Source: DATFQI01 sp963816955 (lineage in GTDB: Bacteria > Actinomycetota > Thermoleophilia > Solirubrobacterales > Solirubrobacteraceae). Taken from it: 64,000 bases of DNA. The notes below the pieces were generated by a model. The model was given only the letters and a program-made list of their open reading frames with translations. It was not told the DNA's origin and ran no database searches. This document shows positions 38,199 to 46,700 of this stretch, piece after piece; within the stretch, counting starts at the first letter, position 1; every line of letters starts with the position of its first letter. The position numbers were made by a program, and so were the translations under genes. The stretch is taken from NCBI GenBank assembly GCA_963816955.1, contig CAWFME010000008.1, positions 1-64,000 of the forward strand, written 5' to 3'.

Positions 38199-39461
38199 CT
38201 AGTAGGCAGCGGAGGAGACGAGCGGCCCGAAGACCTTGCCGCTCAGGGGGCGCAGCAGGTCGCCCGGGAAGCCGTTGACGAGCGTCGCGGCCGCGGCGGC
38301 GTCGCCGCGCACGCGCGCGATCACGCCCGCGGGCGCCAGGTCGGCGCAGGGGCCGGGCAGCCCGCCCGAGCCGTGGCAGAGCGCGACGGCGCCCGCCACG
38401 TGCGGGGCGGCCTGGCTCGTGCCGGTGAAGGTGGAGGCCTTGCCGCCGAGGCCCGCGGAGGTGATGCAGGTGCCCGGCGCGGCGATCGCGTGGGCGGCGT
38501 CGGCGGCCTTGACCGCGTAGGCGGAGTAGGTGGCGGTGCGGTCGTCGAGCTCCTTCTTCGCGCACGAGGCCGGGCCGAGCGCGCCGGGCAGGCCGTCGGT
38601 GTCCGTGATCGCGGTCGCGGTGAGCACCTCCGGGTAGGCGGCCGGGACGGTGCGCGAGAAGTCGCCGCCGGCGTTGCCGGCCGAGACCACGAAGGTGACG
38701 CCGGCCGCGGTGGCGGCGCAGATCGCCTTGTGCTCTGAGTCGCGGCTGACCGTGCCGCAGGCGCCGTCGCTGAGGCCCGCGCCGCCGATGCTCATGTTCG
38801 CGGTCCGGATGTTGAGCTTCGCAGCGTTGGCCGCGACCCAGTCGATGCCGCAGAGGAACTGCGAGAGCGTGCCGACCGCGCGGTTGTTGAGCACCTTGAC
38901 CGCGTACACGCGCGTGCCCGGGGCGACGCCGACGACGCCCCTGCCCGTGTTGCGTGCGGCGATGATGCCCGCGACGTTGGTGCCGTGGCCGTTGTCGTCC
39001 TGCGCGGCCGTGCCCGGCTTGACGCAGTTGGTGCCGGAGACGGCGTCGAGCTCCGTCGTGTTGGCGAGGTCGATGCCCGAGTCGATCACCGCGACGGCGG
39101 TGGTGGCCGGGGCGTGGGCCAGCGCGGCGGTCGCGCCGCCGGCGCGGCGGATCCCGGGCGGCGCGGTCTCCCCCGCCGCGAGCGCCTGCATGCCCATGGC
39201 GCGGATCTCGGCGTCCGGCTCGACGGAGCGCACGGCGGGGTCGGCGAGCAGCCGCTCGAGCTGCGGGCCGTTGAGGTCGGTCGCGAAGCCCGTGAGCGCG
39301 GCGTCGTAGCGGAGCTTCGGCGCGGGCAGCCGCGCCTCGCGGACCACCGCCGCGACGCTCGCGCCGTCGGCGAGCGTGACCACGTAGGGCGCCGCTCCGG
39401 CCGCGGGGGCGGCGGCGAGGCAGCCGGCCAGCGCGGCGAGCGAGATCGCCGGCCGCCTCAC
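38199..39461 (-). CDS. Secreted subtilisin-family (S8) serine protease
   Basis: 420 residues from a GTG start overlapping the upstream stop as GTGA. Signal peptide VRRPAISLAALAGCLAAAPA is followed by an inhibitor-I9-like propeptide (about 25-85). The catalytic domain has Asp in VAVIDSGIDL, His in DDNGHGTNVAG, the oxyanion Asn in VSAGNAGGDF and Ser in FTGTSQAAPHVAGAVAL. Several cysteines suggest disulphides. It is the last gene of an operon with a GGDEF-EAL protein and a tiny secreted protein, which hints at c-di-GMP-linked control of a secreted protease, though this is inference. Confidence 0.93.
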   Translation of the reverse strand: MRRPAISLAALAGCLAAAPAAGAAPYVVTLADGASVAAVVREARLPAPKLRYDAALTGFATDLNGPQLERLLADPAVRSVEPDAEIRAMGMQALAAGETAPPGIRRAGGATAALAHAPATTAVAVIDSGIDLANTTELDAVSGTNCVKPGTAAQDDNGHGTNVAGIIAARNTGRGVVGVAPGTRVYAVKVLNNRAVGTLSQFLCGIDWVAANAAKLNIRTANMSIGGAGLSDGACGTVSRDSEHKAICAATAAGVTFVVSAGNAGGDFSRTVPAAYPEVLTATAITDTDGLPGALGPASCAKKELDDRTATYSAYAVKAADAAHAIAAPGTCITSAGLGGKASTFTGTSQAAPHVAGAVALCHGSGGLPGPCADLAPAGVIARVRGDAAAAATLVNGFPGDLLRPLSGKVFGPLVSSAAY

Positions 39462-41494
39462 GTCCGGGACCTCGCGGGCAGCGGGGACACGGGCGCGAGC
39501 ACGAACGTCGCCTCGCGGACGACGTGGGCGCAGCGGGCCGGCGGCAGCGGGCGGCAGAGCTCGAAGCCCTGCGCGAGGTCGCAGCCCATCTCGGCCAGCC
39601 GCCGCCGGGTCGCGTCGTCCTCGACGCCCTCGGCCGTGACCGTGAGGCCGAGGTTGCGGGCGAGGTCGATCGTCGAGCGGACGATCATGGCGTCGCTCTC
39701 GCTGGAGAGCATCGAGGACACGAACGAGCGGTCGATCTTGATCTCGTCGACCGGCAGCCGCTGGAGCTGAACGAGCGAGGAGAAGCCGGTGCCGAAGTCG
39801 TCGATCGCCAGACCGACGCCCATCGTGCGCAGCTCCTCGAGCACCCCGACGGCGACGCGGCCGCTCGGGACGGCGCGGCTCTCGGTGATCTCGAGCTGCA
39901 GCAGCGCGGGCGGCACGCCGGCGTCGTCGAGCAGCGAGCGGATCAGCCCCGGCAGGAGCGGGTCGGTGAGGTTGCGCGGCGAGACGTTGACCGAGACGCG
40001 CAGCGGGAGGCCGTCGGCCTGCCAGCGCCCGCACTGGGCGATCGCCGTCCGCAGCACGACGTCGGTGATGCGGGAGATCAGGCCGGTCTGCTCCGCGAGC
40101 GGGATGAAGCCGTCGGGCCCGATGCGCCCGAGCGTCGGGTGCTCCCAGCGCGCGAGCGCCTCGACGCCGACGGCCGGGCCGCCGCGCAGCGGGAACTTCG
40201 GCTGGTACTCGAGCACGAGCTCGCCCGTCTCGATCCCGCGCCGCAGCTGGGCGGCCAGCATCAGGCGGTCGACGGTGTAGTGGTCCTTGCCGGCGGAGTA
40301 GACCTCGACCGGGCGCTGCGCGGCCTTGGCGACGTAGAGCGCGACGTCGGCGCCGCGCAGCAGCTCGTCGGCGGCGGAGCCGTGGTCCGGGAAGCACGCC
40401 AGCCCGACGGTGGCGCGCACGTCGAGCAGGATCCCGTCGACCTCGAACGGCTCCTCCAGCGCGGTCACGAGCCGCTCCGCGACCTTGCGGCCGCGCTGCG
40501 CGTCGCAGGCCCCGGCCGGCAGGACCGCGAACTCGTCGCCACCGAGGCGGGCGAGCAGGTCGTCGCGCCCGAGCGCGCCGCGCATCCGCGCGGCGACGTC
40601 GCCGAGCAGGCGGTCGCCGTACGCGTGCCCGAGCGTGTCGTTGACCGCCTTGAAGTCGTCGAGGTCGACGAGCAGCAGCGTGAGCGGCCGGTGCTCGCCG
40701 CGCGCCGCGGCGAGCGCGCGGTCGAGGCGCTGGTGCAGCAGCAGGCGATTGGGGAGGTCGGTCAGCGCGTCGTGGAAGGCGCGGTGCGTGTCCAGCGCGG
40801 CGCGGCGGGCGCCGATCCAGAGGGCGAGCACCGGCAGCAGCGCGAGCGGGACGAGCGCCATGCTGGCCTCGGCCGACGCGGCCACGACCGGCGAGAGGGC
40901 GAGCACGAAGCCGGCCGTCAGGATCTGGAAGGGCAGGTCGCTGAGCAGGTAGCGCCCCGGCTGCTCGCCGATGATCAGCGCCACCCCGACGCCGGCGAGC
41001 ACGTGGTTGAGCAGGAAGAACGCGGCGCCCGCGGCGAGCACGGCCGGCAGCGCGGAGGCGATCGTGCTGATCGGCGCCGCGTGGCCGAGCGCCTCGAGCA
41101 CCAGCGCGGAGGCGGTGAGGGCGATCGCGTACTGCGCGGCGTTGAACGTCACCTTCACGGGCGCCAGGCGCGCGTGGACGTCGGCGATCGCGGACGCCGC
41201 CGCGTAGGCCAGGACGGCCGGCAGCAATCCGAACTCGAGCAGCATCGCGAACGCGAACGCCGTCGAGATCGCGACCCGGTCGGCGCCGTCGCGGCGCGGC
41301 ACGTCGATCGGCATCAGCTCGCCGACGAGGACCAGCGCGGCCATCAGCCAGAAGCGCCAGTCATCCAGCGGCAGCGGGCCGCTGGTGACGGCGAGCACGC
41401 AGACGACCGCCGCGCCGAGCGCGGAGATCGTGGCTCCGTAGGCGCCGAAGCCCCGGCGGGGCGCCAGGGCGGTCGGAGCGGGCACGCCGGTCAC
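39458..41494 (-). CDS. Membrane GGDEF-EAL protein (c-di-GMP synthase/phosphodiesterase)
   Basis: 678 residues from a GTG start with GGAG upstream. Residues 1-225 hold about seven or eight transmembrane helices, a MASE-type sensor. A GGDEF domain (about 240-400) has DALTDLPNRLLLHQRL, VDLDDFKAVNDTLGHAYGD and RLGGDEFAVL; the I-site RxxD is not present. The EAL domain (about 415-665) keeps VGVEALARWEHP, SVNVSPRNL, EITESR, DDFGTGFSSL, VDEIKIDRSFV, TVTAEGVE and QGFELCRPLP, so phosphodiesterase activity is likely and cyclase activity possible. Sits in an operon with a secreted protease. Confidence 0.93.
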   Translation of the reverse strand: MTGVPAPTALAPRRGFGAYGATISALGAAVVCVLAVTSGPLPLDDWRFWLMAALVLVGELMPIDVPRRDGADRVAISTAFAFAMLLEFGLLPAVLAYAAASAIADVHARLAPVKVTFNAAQYAIALTASALVLEALGHAAPISTIASALPAVLAAGAAFFLLNHVLAGVGVALIIGEQPGRYLLSDLPFQILTAGFVLALSPVVAASAEASMALVPLALLPVLALWIGARRAALDTHRAFHDALTDLPNRLLLHQRLDRALAAARGEHRPLTLLLVDLDDFKAVNDTLGHAYGDRLLGDVAARMRGALGRDDLLARLGGDEFAVLPAGACDAQRGRKVAERLVTALEEPFEVDGILLDVRATVGLACFPDHGSAADELLRGADVALYVAKAAQRPVEVYSAGKDHYTVDRLMLAAQLRRGIETGELVLEYQPKFPLRGGPAVGVEALARWEHPTLGRIGPDGFIPLAEQTGLISRITDVVLRTAIAQCGRWQADGLPLRVSVNVSPRNLTDPLLPGLIRSLLDDAGVPPALLQLEITESRAVPSGRVAVGVLEELRTMGVGLAIDDFGTGFSSLVQLQRLPVDEIKIDRSFVSSMLSSESDAMIVRSTIDLARNLGLTVTAEGVEDDATRRRLAEMGCDLAQGFELCRPLPPARCAHVVREATFVLAPVSPLPARSRT

Positions 41495-41510
41495 GGCGCG
41501 CTCCGGGTCG

Positions 41511-41711
41511 TCAGCCGACCTTGCGGCCCTGGCCGGCGCCGGCCGGGCGGTTCTCGTCGACGTGGGTCACGGCGCCTCCGGGGGCGTTGTCGGCGCGGTT
41601 GCCGAGGGCATTCGCGGACGGGTTCGCCGAGGCGGTCCCGGCGGAAGCGGCCAGCCCGGCCGCGGTGGCCAGGATCAGGGTGAGGCGGGAGAGGCGCGAG
41701 CGGACGATCAT
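41511..41711 (-). CDS. Small secreted protein
   Basis: 66 residues (MIVRSRLSRLTLILATAAGL...). A basic N-region and hydrophobic core followed by AGTASANPSA form a clear Sec signal peptide, leaving a mature peptide of about 37 residues rich in Asn, Gly and Ala. I do not recognise it. The ATG at 41709-41711 is preceded by CAGGAG about 9 bases upstream, which selects it over a longer frame. It precedes the GGDEF-EAL gene by 16 bases and likely shares its transcript. Confidence 0.55.
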   Translation of the reverse strand: MIVRSRLSRLTLILATAAGLAASAGTASANPSANALGNRADNAPGGAVTHVDENRPAGAGQGRKVG

Positions 41712-41831
41712 CTGGACGACTCCTGGCTGCGGAGCATCAGCCGGATAGGGGGCACTTCCTCGCTTCCTCGACGGTCCACGTGGAGACATTGAGTCGAACG
41801 TTCGTCCACGCGGAAACCGGTGCGCTAATGA
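41712..41831. other. Intergenic region between leuD and the small secreted gene
   Basis: A gap of 120 bases with locally lower G+C. It holds two short palindromes, TCCACGTGGA near 41776 and CGAACGTTCG (41795-41804). It probably carries the promoter of the secreted protein-GGDEF-subtilase operon and the leuD 3' end. No terminator-like stem was found. Confidence 0.4.
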
Positions 41832-42392
41832 CTACAAAGCGGTGGTCACGGGGCCGCTGCGCTCCCGCTGGGCCTCGTAGGCCTTGATGGGGTCGATCTG
41901 CTGGAGCGTGAGCGCGATGTCGTCGAGCCCGTTGAGCAGCCGGTGTCGGATCTCCTCATCGAGCTCGAATCCGATTGCGCGCCCGTCGAAGCGCACCTCG
42001 AGGTCCTCGAGGTCGATCTCGGCCTCGCCGGCCTCCATCAGCGCGCGCACGTCCTCGCCCCCGAGCACGACCGGCAGCAGGCCGATCTTCGTGCAGTTGG
42101 AGAAGAAGATGTCGGCGAAGCTCTCCGCCACGACGGCCTTGAAGCCGTAGTCCTCGAGCGCCCACGGGGCGTGCTCGCGCGAGGAGCCGCAGCCGAAGTT
42201 CGGGCCCGTCGCGAGGATCGGGTTGGCGGGCAGGTCCCAGCCCGGCTCGTGCTTCCAGTCGTAGAACAGGAACTCGCCGAAGCCCGTCCGCTCGATCCGC
42301 TTGAGGAACTGCTTGGGGATGATCTGGTCCGTGTCGACGTCGGCGCGGTCGAGCACGCTGACCTTGCCGGCCACTGTGCGGATGGGTTCCAC
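41832..42392 (-). CDS. leuD: 3-Isopropylmalate dehydratase small subunit LeuD
   Basis: 186 residues from a GTG start (VEPIRTVAGKVSVLDRADVDTD). With LeuC it isomerises 2- to 3-isopropylmalate, and in citramalate-dependent isoleucine synthesis it can act on citramalate too. Landmarks are DVDTDQIIPKQFLKRIERTGFGEFLFYDW, ATGPNFGCGSSREHAPWALEDYGF and FFSNCTKIGLLPV. The GTG shares its G with the TAG stop of leuC, giving near-certain coupling. Length is normal. Confidence 0.96.
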   Translation of the reverse strand: MEPIRTVAGKVSVLDRADVDTDQIIPKQFLKRIERTGFGEFLFYDWKHEPGWDLPANPILATGPNFGCGSSREHAPWALEDYGFKAVVAESFADIFFSNCTKIGLLPVVLGGEDVRALMEAGEAEIDLEDLEVRFDGRAIGFELDEEIRHRLLNGLDDIALTLQQIDPIKAYEAQRERSGPVTTAL

Positions 42393-43759
42393 TAGCTCCA
42401 CTCCCGGATGTCGACGAAGCGGCCCTCGATCGCCGCGGCTGCGGCCATCTGCGGGGACACGAGGTGGGTGCGGCCGCCGCGGCCCTGGCGGCCCTCGAAG
42501 TTGCGGTTGGAGGTCGAGGCGCAGCGCTCGCCGGGCGCGAGGATGTCGGGGTTCATCCCCAGGCACATCGAGCAGCCGGCGCTGCGCCAGTCGAAGCCGG
42601 CGGCGCGGAAGACCTCGTCGAGCCCCTCCTGCTCGGCCTGGACCGCGACCTGCTGGGAGCCGGGCACGACCATCGCGTCGACGCTGCTCGCAACTTTGCG
42701 GCCCCTGACGACCTCGGCCGCCGCGCGCAGGTCGCCGATGCGCGAGTTGGTGCACGAGCCGATGAAGACGCGGTCGAGCGTGATCTCCTGCATCGGCGTC
42801 CCGGCCTCGAGCCCCATGTACTTGAGCGCGCGCTCGTCGCCGTCCGAGCGCGGCTGCGGGACGGCGTCGGTGACGGGGGCGACCATCGCGGGCGTCGTGC
42901 CCCACGTGACCAGCGGCGACAGCGCGGAGGCGTCGACGACGAGCTCCTTGTCGAAGCTCGCGCCCGGCTCGGTGCGCAGCTCGCGCCAGCCGGCCACGGC
43001 GGCCTCGAGGTCCGCGGGCGCGCCCGGGCGGGCCTGCTCCTCGAACCACGCGAACGTCGTCTCGTCGGGCGCGATCATTCCCGCCCGGCCGCCGCCCTCG
43101 ATCGTCATGTTGCAGATCGTCATCCGGCCCTCCATCGAGAGCCCCTCGATCACCGGCCCGGCGTACTCGACGACGTGCCCGGCGGCGCCGCCGGTGCCCA
43201 TCTGTCCGATCGTCCCGAGGATCAGGTCCTTGGCGGTGACGCCGAAGCCGAGCTCGCCGTCGTAGCGGATCAGCATCGAGCGCGGCTTGCGCTGCGCGAG
43301 CGTCTGGGTGGCGAGCACGTGCTCGACCTCGCTCGTGCCGATGCCGAAGGCGAGCGCGCCGAACGCGCCGTGCGTGGCGGTGTGGGAGTCGCCGCAGACG
43401 ATCGTCATGCCGGGCTGGGTGACGCCGAGCTCGGGCCCGATCACGTGCACGATGCCCTGGCGGTCGGAGCCCATCGAGTAGACGGGGACGCCGAACTCCG
43501 CGCAGTTGCGCTCGAGCGCCTCGACCTGCACGCGCGAGAGCTCGTCGCGGATGCGCGCGGCCACGGGCGTGCCGTCGGTGGGCACGTTGTGGTCGGCGGT
43601 GGCGAGCGTGCGGTCGGGGCGGCGGACCGGGCGGCCGGCGAGCCGGAGCCCCTCGAAGGCCTGCGGGCTCGTGACCTCGTGGACCAGGTGCAGGTCGATG
43701 TAGAGCAGTCCGGGCGCCACCTCGTGCGCGGCCCAGATCTTGTCGAACAGCGTGCTCAT
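42392..43759 (-). CDS. leuC: 3-Isopropylmalate dehydratase large subunit LeuC
   Basis: 455 residues (MSTLFDKIWAAHEV). Aconitase-superfamily [4Fe-4S] enzyme of leucine synthesis. The cluster cysteines are in FIGSCTNSRIGDLRAAAEVV and AGCSMCLGMNPD. Other landmarks are DLHLVHEVTSPQAFEGL, VCGDSHTATHGAFGALAFGIGTSEVEHVLATQT, TICNMTIEGGGRAGMIAPD and STSNRNFEGRQGRGGRTHLVSP. Start overlaps the xre/cupin regulator stop as ATGA, so the regulator, leuC and leuD are one unit. Confidence 0.97.
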   Translation of the reverse strand: MSTLFDKIWAAHEVAPGLLYIDLHLVHEVTSPQAFEGLRLAGRPVRRPDRTLATADHNVPTDGTPVAARIRDELSRVQVEALERNCAEFGVPVYSMGSDRQGIVHVIGPELGVTQPGMTIVCGDSHTATHGAFGALAFGIGTSEVEHVLATQTLAQRKPRSMLIRYDGELGFGVTAKDLILGTIGQMGTGGAAGHVVEYAGPVIEGLSMEGRMTICNMTIEGGGRAGMIAPDETTFAWFEEQARPGAPADLEAAVAGWRELRTEPGASFDKELVVDASALSPLVTWGTTPAMVAPVTDAVPQPRSDGDERALKYMGLEAGTPMQEITLDRVFIGSCTNSRIGDLRAAAEVVRGRKVASSVDAMVVPGSQQVAVQAEQEGLDEVFRAAGFDWRSAGCSMCLGMNPDILAPGERCASTSNRNFEGRQGRGGRTHLVSPQMAAAAAIEGRFVDIREWS

Positions 43760-44340
43760 GAGCGTCGGAGCCCCGCCGACACGACGGCGAGCAGGGCGGC
43801 CTCCTCCTTCCCGTGGTTCTCGAAGTGGTGCGGCAGGTCGGCGTCGAAGGTCACGCTGTCGCCGGCGCGCAGCTCGTGTCGCGCGTCGTCGATCAGCAGC
43901 ATGACGGTCCCGGTCTCGACCACCGCGGTCTCGCGCGAGCCCGGCTCGTGCATCGGCGGGTCTCCGGGACCGCCCGTGGACGCGCCTGGTGCCAGCGTGT
44001 GGCGCGACACCTCGGCGCGCTGGCCGGGCAGCGGCGGGGTGAAGATCTCGTAGCGGTGGCCGTCGGAGCCGCCGCGGCGCCGTTCCTCGCGCCGGACGAC
44101 GGTGACCGTCCCGTCCTCGTCGAGCCGCAGGAGCTGGCTCAGCCGCAGCTCGAGGCCGGCGGCGATCCGCGCGGCGACCTGCAGGGTCGGGCTCGTCTCC
44201 CCCCGCTCGACCTGCGAGAGCATCGGGGCGGAGACGCCCGAGCGCTCGGCGAGATCGCGCAGCGAGAGGTCCATCGCCTCGCGCAGCACCCGCACGCGCG
44301 GGCCGACGGAGACGACGAGCGGATCGACGGCGGTCGCCAT
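43756..44340 (-). CDS. XRE-family regulator with C-terminal cupin domain
   Basis: 194 residues (MATAVDPLVVSVGPRVRVLREAMDLSLRDLAERSGVSAPMLSQVERGETSPTL... in outline). HTH_3 spans about 13-70. The cupin_2 domain spans about 110-185 with ETAVVETGTVMLLIDDARHELRAGDS and FDADLPHHFENHG, where histidines and acids could bind a metal or small ligand. Such regulators often control the amino acid or polyamine genes beside them. Being first gene in front of leuC-leuD and facing a perfect palindrome at 44346-44363, it probably regulates its own operon. The ligand is unknown; leucine, isopropylmalate or citramalate are guesses. Confidence 0.88.
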   Translation of the reverse strand: MATAVDPLVVSVGPRVRVLREAMDLSLRDLAERSGVSAPMLSQVERGETSPTLQVAARIAAGLELRLSQLLRLDEDGTVTVVRREERRRGGSDGHRYEIFTPPLPGQRAEVSRHTLAPGASTGGPGDPPMHEPGSRETAVVETGTVMLLIDDARHELRAGDSVTFDADLPHHFENHGKEEAALLAVVSAGLRRS

Positions 44341-44345
44341 ACGTC

Positions 44346-44363
44346 TGTACGTTATCACGTACA
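44346..44363. promoter_or_regulatory. Perfect palindrome TGTACGT-N4-ACGTACA, candidate XRE-cupin operator
   Basis: TGTACGT-TATC-ACGTACA has perfect 7-bp arms. It lies 6 bases upstream of the regulator ATG. On the minus strand it contains TAACGT, a -10 box ending 8 bases before that ATG, so a bound protein would block the regulator-leuC-leuD promoter. It also lies 25 bases before the divergent subtilase ATG and could affect both. Confidence 0.65.
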
Positions 44364-44388
44364 CGCCGATCCCGGGTAAGGCGCTCCC

Positions 44389-45696
44389 ATGCGCCCGATC
44401 CTGCTCGCCCTGCTCATGCTGCTCCTCGCCCCGGCCGCCACGCTCGCGGCCAACGACCCGCGCCGCGGCGAGCAGTGGGGCCTCGACCTCGTGGAGTCCG
44501 ACGCCGCCCACGCGACCGCCACTGGCGCCGGCGCGGTGATCGCGGTCGTGGACTCGGGCGCGCAGGCCGACCACCCGGACCTCGCGGGCCAGGTCCTGCC
44601 CGGCCACGACTTCGTCCAGGACGACGGCACGCCGCAGGACGGCAACGGCCACGGCACGCACGTGAGCGGGATCGCACTCGCGCTCGAGGGCAACGGCGTC
44701 GGCGTGTCCTCCGTGGCGCCGGGCGCGAAGCTGCTGCCCGTGCGCGTGCTCGACGACGAGGGCGCCGGCACCTCCGAGGACGTCGCCGCCGGCATCGACT
44801 GGGCGCGCACGCACGGCGCGGACGTCATCAACCTCTCCCTGGGCTCCGAGGTGCCGATCGTCGGGGCGATGGGCGGCGACGACATCGACGCCGCGATCCG
44901 GCGCGCGCTGGCCGCCGGGATCGTCGTGGTCGCCGCGGCCGGCAACAACGGCGTGCCGGTCTGCGAGCAGCCAGCGGCGAGCGAGGGGCTGCTGTGCGTC
45001 GGCGCCGTCGACAAGCGCAAGCAGCGCTCGGTCTTCTCCTCCTTCGGCAACGGGCTCGGCGTCGTCGCCCCCGGCGGGAGTCTGCTCGGCGGCGACGAGG
45101 ACGTGCTCTCGACGGTCCCGCCCTCGACCTACGACTACTACGCCGGCACCTCGCAAGCCGCGCCGCACGTCGCCGGCGTCGCCGCGCTGCTGGTCGGCGA
45201 GGGGCTGCAGGGGCAGTCGGCGGTCAGGCGCATCCTCGACACCGCGACCGACCTCGGGCCCGCGGGCGACGACCCCGAATACGGCTACGGCCTCGTCAAC
45301 GCGCGGGCCGCGGTGGCGGGCCTCGGCTCCGGCTCCGGCTCCGGCGGCTCAGGCGGCGGCGCCGGCGGCGGGCCGTCGGGCGGCGCCGGTGGCGGCAGCG
45401 CCCTGGAGCCGTTCGTGCGCGTCCGGCGCCGCCAGGCCGCGCTGCGGCGCGGGGTCCGGGTGCGGCTGCGCGCGCCGGCGGCCGGCCGCGCGCGCGTCCG
45501 GGTCCGCTCCCGCGGGCGCACGATCGCGCGCAAGCTCCGCACGGTCCCGGCCGGCCAGGCCCGCACGCTCGTCGCCCGCCTGAATCGGCGCGGCCGCCGG
45601 ATGGCCCGCCGCCCCGGCGCGCTGCGGGCGAAGGTGCTCGTCCGGCTCCCCGGCGAGAGCCGCGACCGCGTGCGGCGGATCCGGATCGTGGGCTGA
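44389..45696 (+). CDS. Secreted subtilisin-family (S8) protease with Gly-rich linker
   Basis: 435 residues. Signal peptide MRPILLALLMLLLAPAATLA. The catalytic domain (about 25-305) has Asp in IAVVDSGAQADHPDL, His in DGNGHGTHVSGIAL, Asn in VVAAAGNNGVPV and Ser in YAGTSQAAPHVAGVAALL. A Ser/Gly linker (about 310-335) joins a very basic 100-residue C-terminal domain (RVRRRQAALRRGVRVRLRAP) of beta-rich appearance, possibly for cell wall or polymer binding. No propeptide is obvious between signal and catalytic domain. It is divergent from the XRE-cupin regulator; TAAGGC lies 6 bases before the ATG. Confidence 0.92.
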   Translation: MRPILLALLMLLLAPAATLAANDPRRGEQWGLDLVESDAAHATATGAGAVIAVVDSGAQADHPDLAGQVLPGHDFVQDDGTPQDGNGHGTHVSGIALALEGNGVGVSSVAPGAKLLPVRVLDDEGAGTSEDVAAGIDWARTHGADVINLSLGSEVPIVGAMGGDDIDAAIRRALAAGIVVVAAAGNNGVPVCEQPAASEGLLCVGAVDKRKQRSVFSSFGNGLGVVAPGGSLLGGDEDVLSTVPPSTYDYYAGTSQAAPHVAGVAALLVGEGLQGQSAVRRILDTATDLGPAGDDPEYGYGLVNARAAVAGLGSGSGSGGSGGGAGGGPSGGAGGGSALEPFVRVRRRQAALRRGVRVRLRAPAAGRARVRVRSRGRTIARKLRTVPAGQARTLVARLNRRGRRMARRPGALRAKVLVRLPGESRDRVRRIRIVG

Positions 45697-45791
45697 GCGA
45701 CCGGGCCGGGCGGCGAGGATTGGCGCACGCAGACCGTTGCGCCGGATGCTCAGATCCGTCAACCAGGGACACGCTCGGCTACAACCCTCGG

Positions 45792-46700
45792 ATGCCCGTA
45801 CCCGTGAGCGCGCTCCCGGACGTCCTCGTGCTCGGCGTCGGCGGCACGCTCGGCGAGGCGTGGCTGCGCGGGCTCCTGAGCGGGCTGGAGTCGGCGTCGG
45901 ACCTGGACTTCCGCCGCTGCGAGCACTTCGTCGGCTCCTCCGCGGGCTCGATCGTGGCCGCCTCGCTGGCCGGCGGGCGCCGGCCCGAGGCCGGCGACCG
46001 CGCGGCGCGGGCGTGGGCCGAGGCCACGCCGGACGACGTTCCCGCCCCCGGGCTGCTCGGCCGCGCGGCGCGCGGGGCGGGCCGCTTCGGCGCGGCCGCC
46101 GCGAGCCCGCTGGTCCCCGTCGCGCTGGCCGGCACGGCGCCGGCCGGGCGCTTCGTGCGGGCGGCGGCGCTGCGGGCGGTGCCGGAGGCGACGCGCACGC
46201 TCGGCGGCCTGGGCCGGCAGCTCGACGCGCTCGGCGCGCGCTTCGACGGGCGCCTGCGGATCTCCGCCGTCGACCGCCGAAGCGGCCGCCGGGTGATGTT
46301 CGGGGAGCCTGGAGCGCCGCACGCCGAGGTGTCGCAGGCGGTGCTCGCCTCGTGCGCGGTCCCGGGGATCTTCGCGCCGGTCCGGATCGCGGGCCGCGAG
46401 TACGTCGACGGCGGCGTCTGGAGCCCGACCAACCTCGACGCGGCGCCGGCCGGGCGCGGGGCGACCGTCCTCTGCCTCGTCCCGACCGCGCTCGAGGGCG
46501 GCCTCGCCCCGCTGCGGGCGTTCTCCCTCACCGCCGTGGCCACCGAGACGCTCGCCGTGCGCTCGCGCGGCGCCGAGGTCCGCACGATCGTGCCCGACGC
46601 CGGCTCCGCCGCCGTGATGGGCGCGAACCTGATGGACGCCCGCCGCAGCGAGGCGGTCCTCGACGCGGCCTTCGCGCAGGGCCGCACGCTCGCCGGCTAG
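45792..46700 (+). CDS. Patatin-like phospholipase
   Basis: 302 residues (MPVPVSALPDVLVLGVGGTLGEAWLRGLLSGLE). Patatin-like enzymes are serine lipid acyl hydrolases with a Ser-Asp dyad. The glycine-rich oxyanion loop is GVGGTLGEAW, the nucleophile elbow is FVGSSAGSIVAASLAGG and the catalytic Asp is in YVDGGVWSPTNLDAA. A long Ala/Arg-rich insert (about 65-130) probably forms a lid. No signal peptide is seen, so it acts in the cytosol or at the membrane. It converges on the DUF4178-like gene with a shared CTAG at 46697-46700. Confidence 0.9.
   Translation: MPVPVSALPDVLVLGVGGTLGEAWLRGLLSGLESASDLDFRRCEHFVGSSAGSIVAASLAGGRRPEAGDRAARAWAEATPDDVPAPGLLGRAARGAGRFGAAAASPLVPVALAGTAPAGRFVRAAALRAVPEATRTLGGLGRQLDALGARFDGRLRISAVDRRSGRRVMFGEPGAPHAEVSQAVLASCAVPGIFAPVRIAGREYVDGGVWSPTNLDAAPAGRGATVLCLVPTALEGGLAPLRAFSLTAVATETLAVRSRGAEVRTIVPDAGSAAVMGANLMDARRSEAVLDAAFAQGRTLAG

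Noticed and set aside
41795..41804. CGAACGTTCG palindrome as a LexA/SOS box
   Set aside because: The actinobacterial SOS box needs a 4-base spacer between TCGAAC and GTTCGA, and no DNA repair gene is adjacent.
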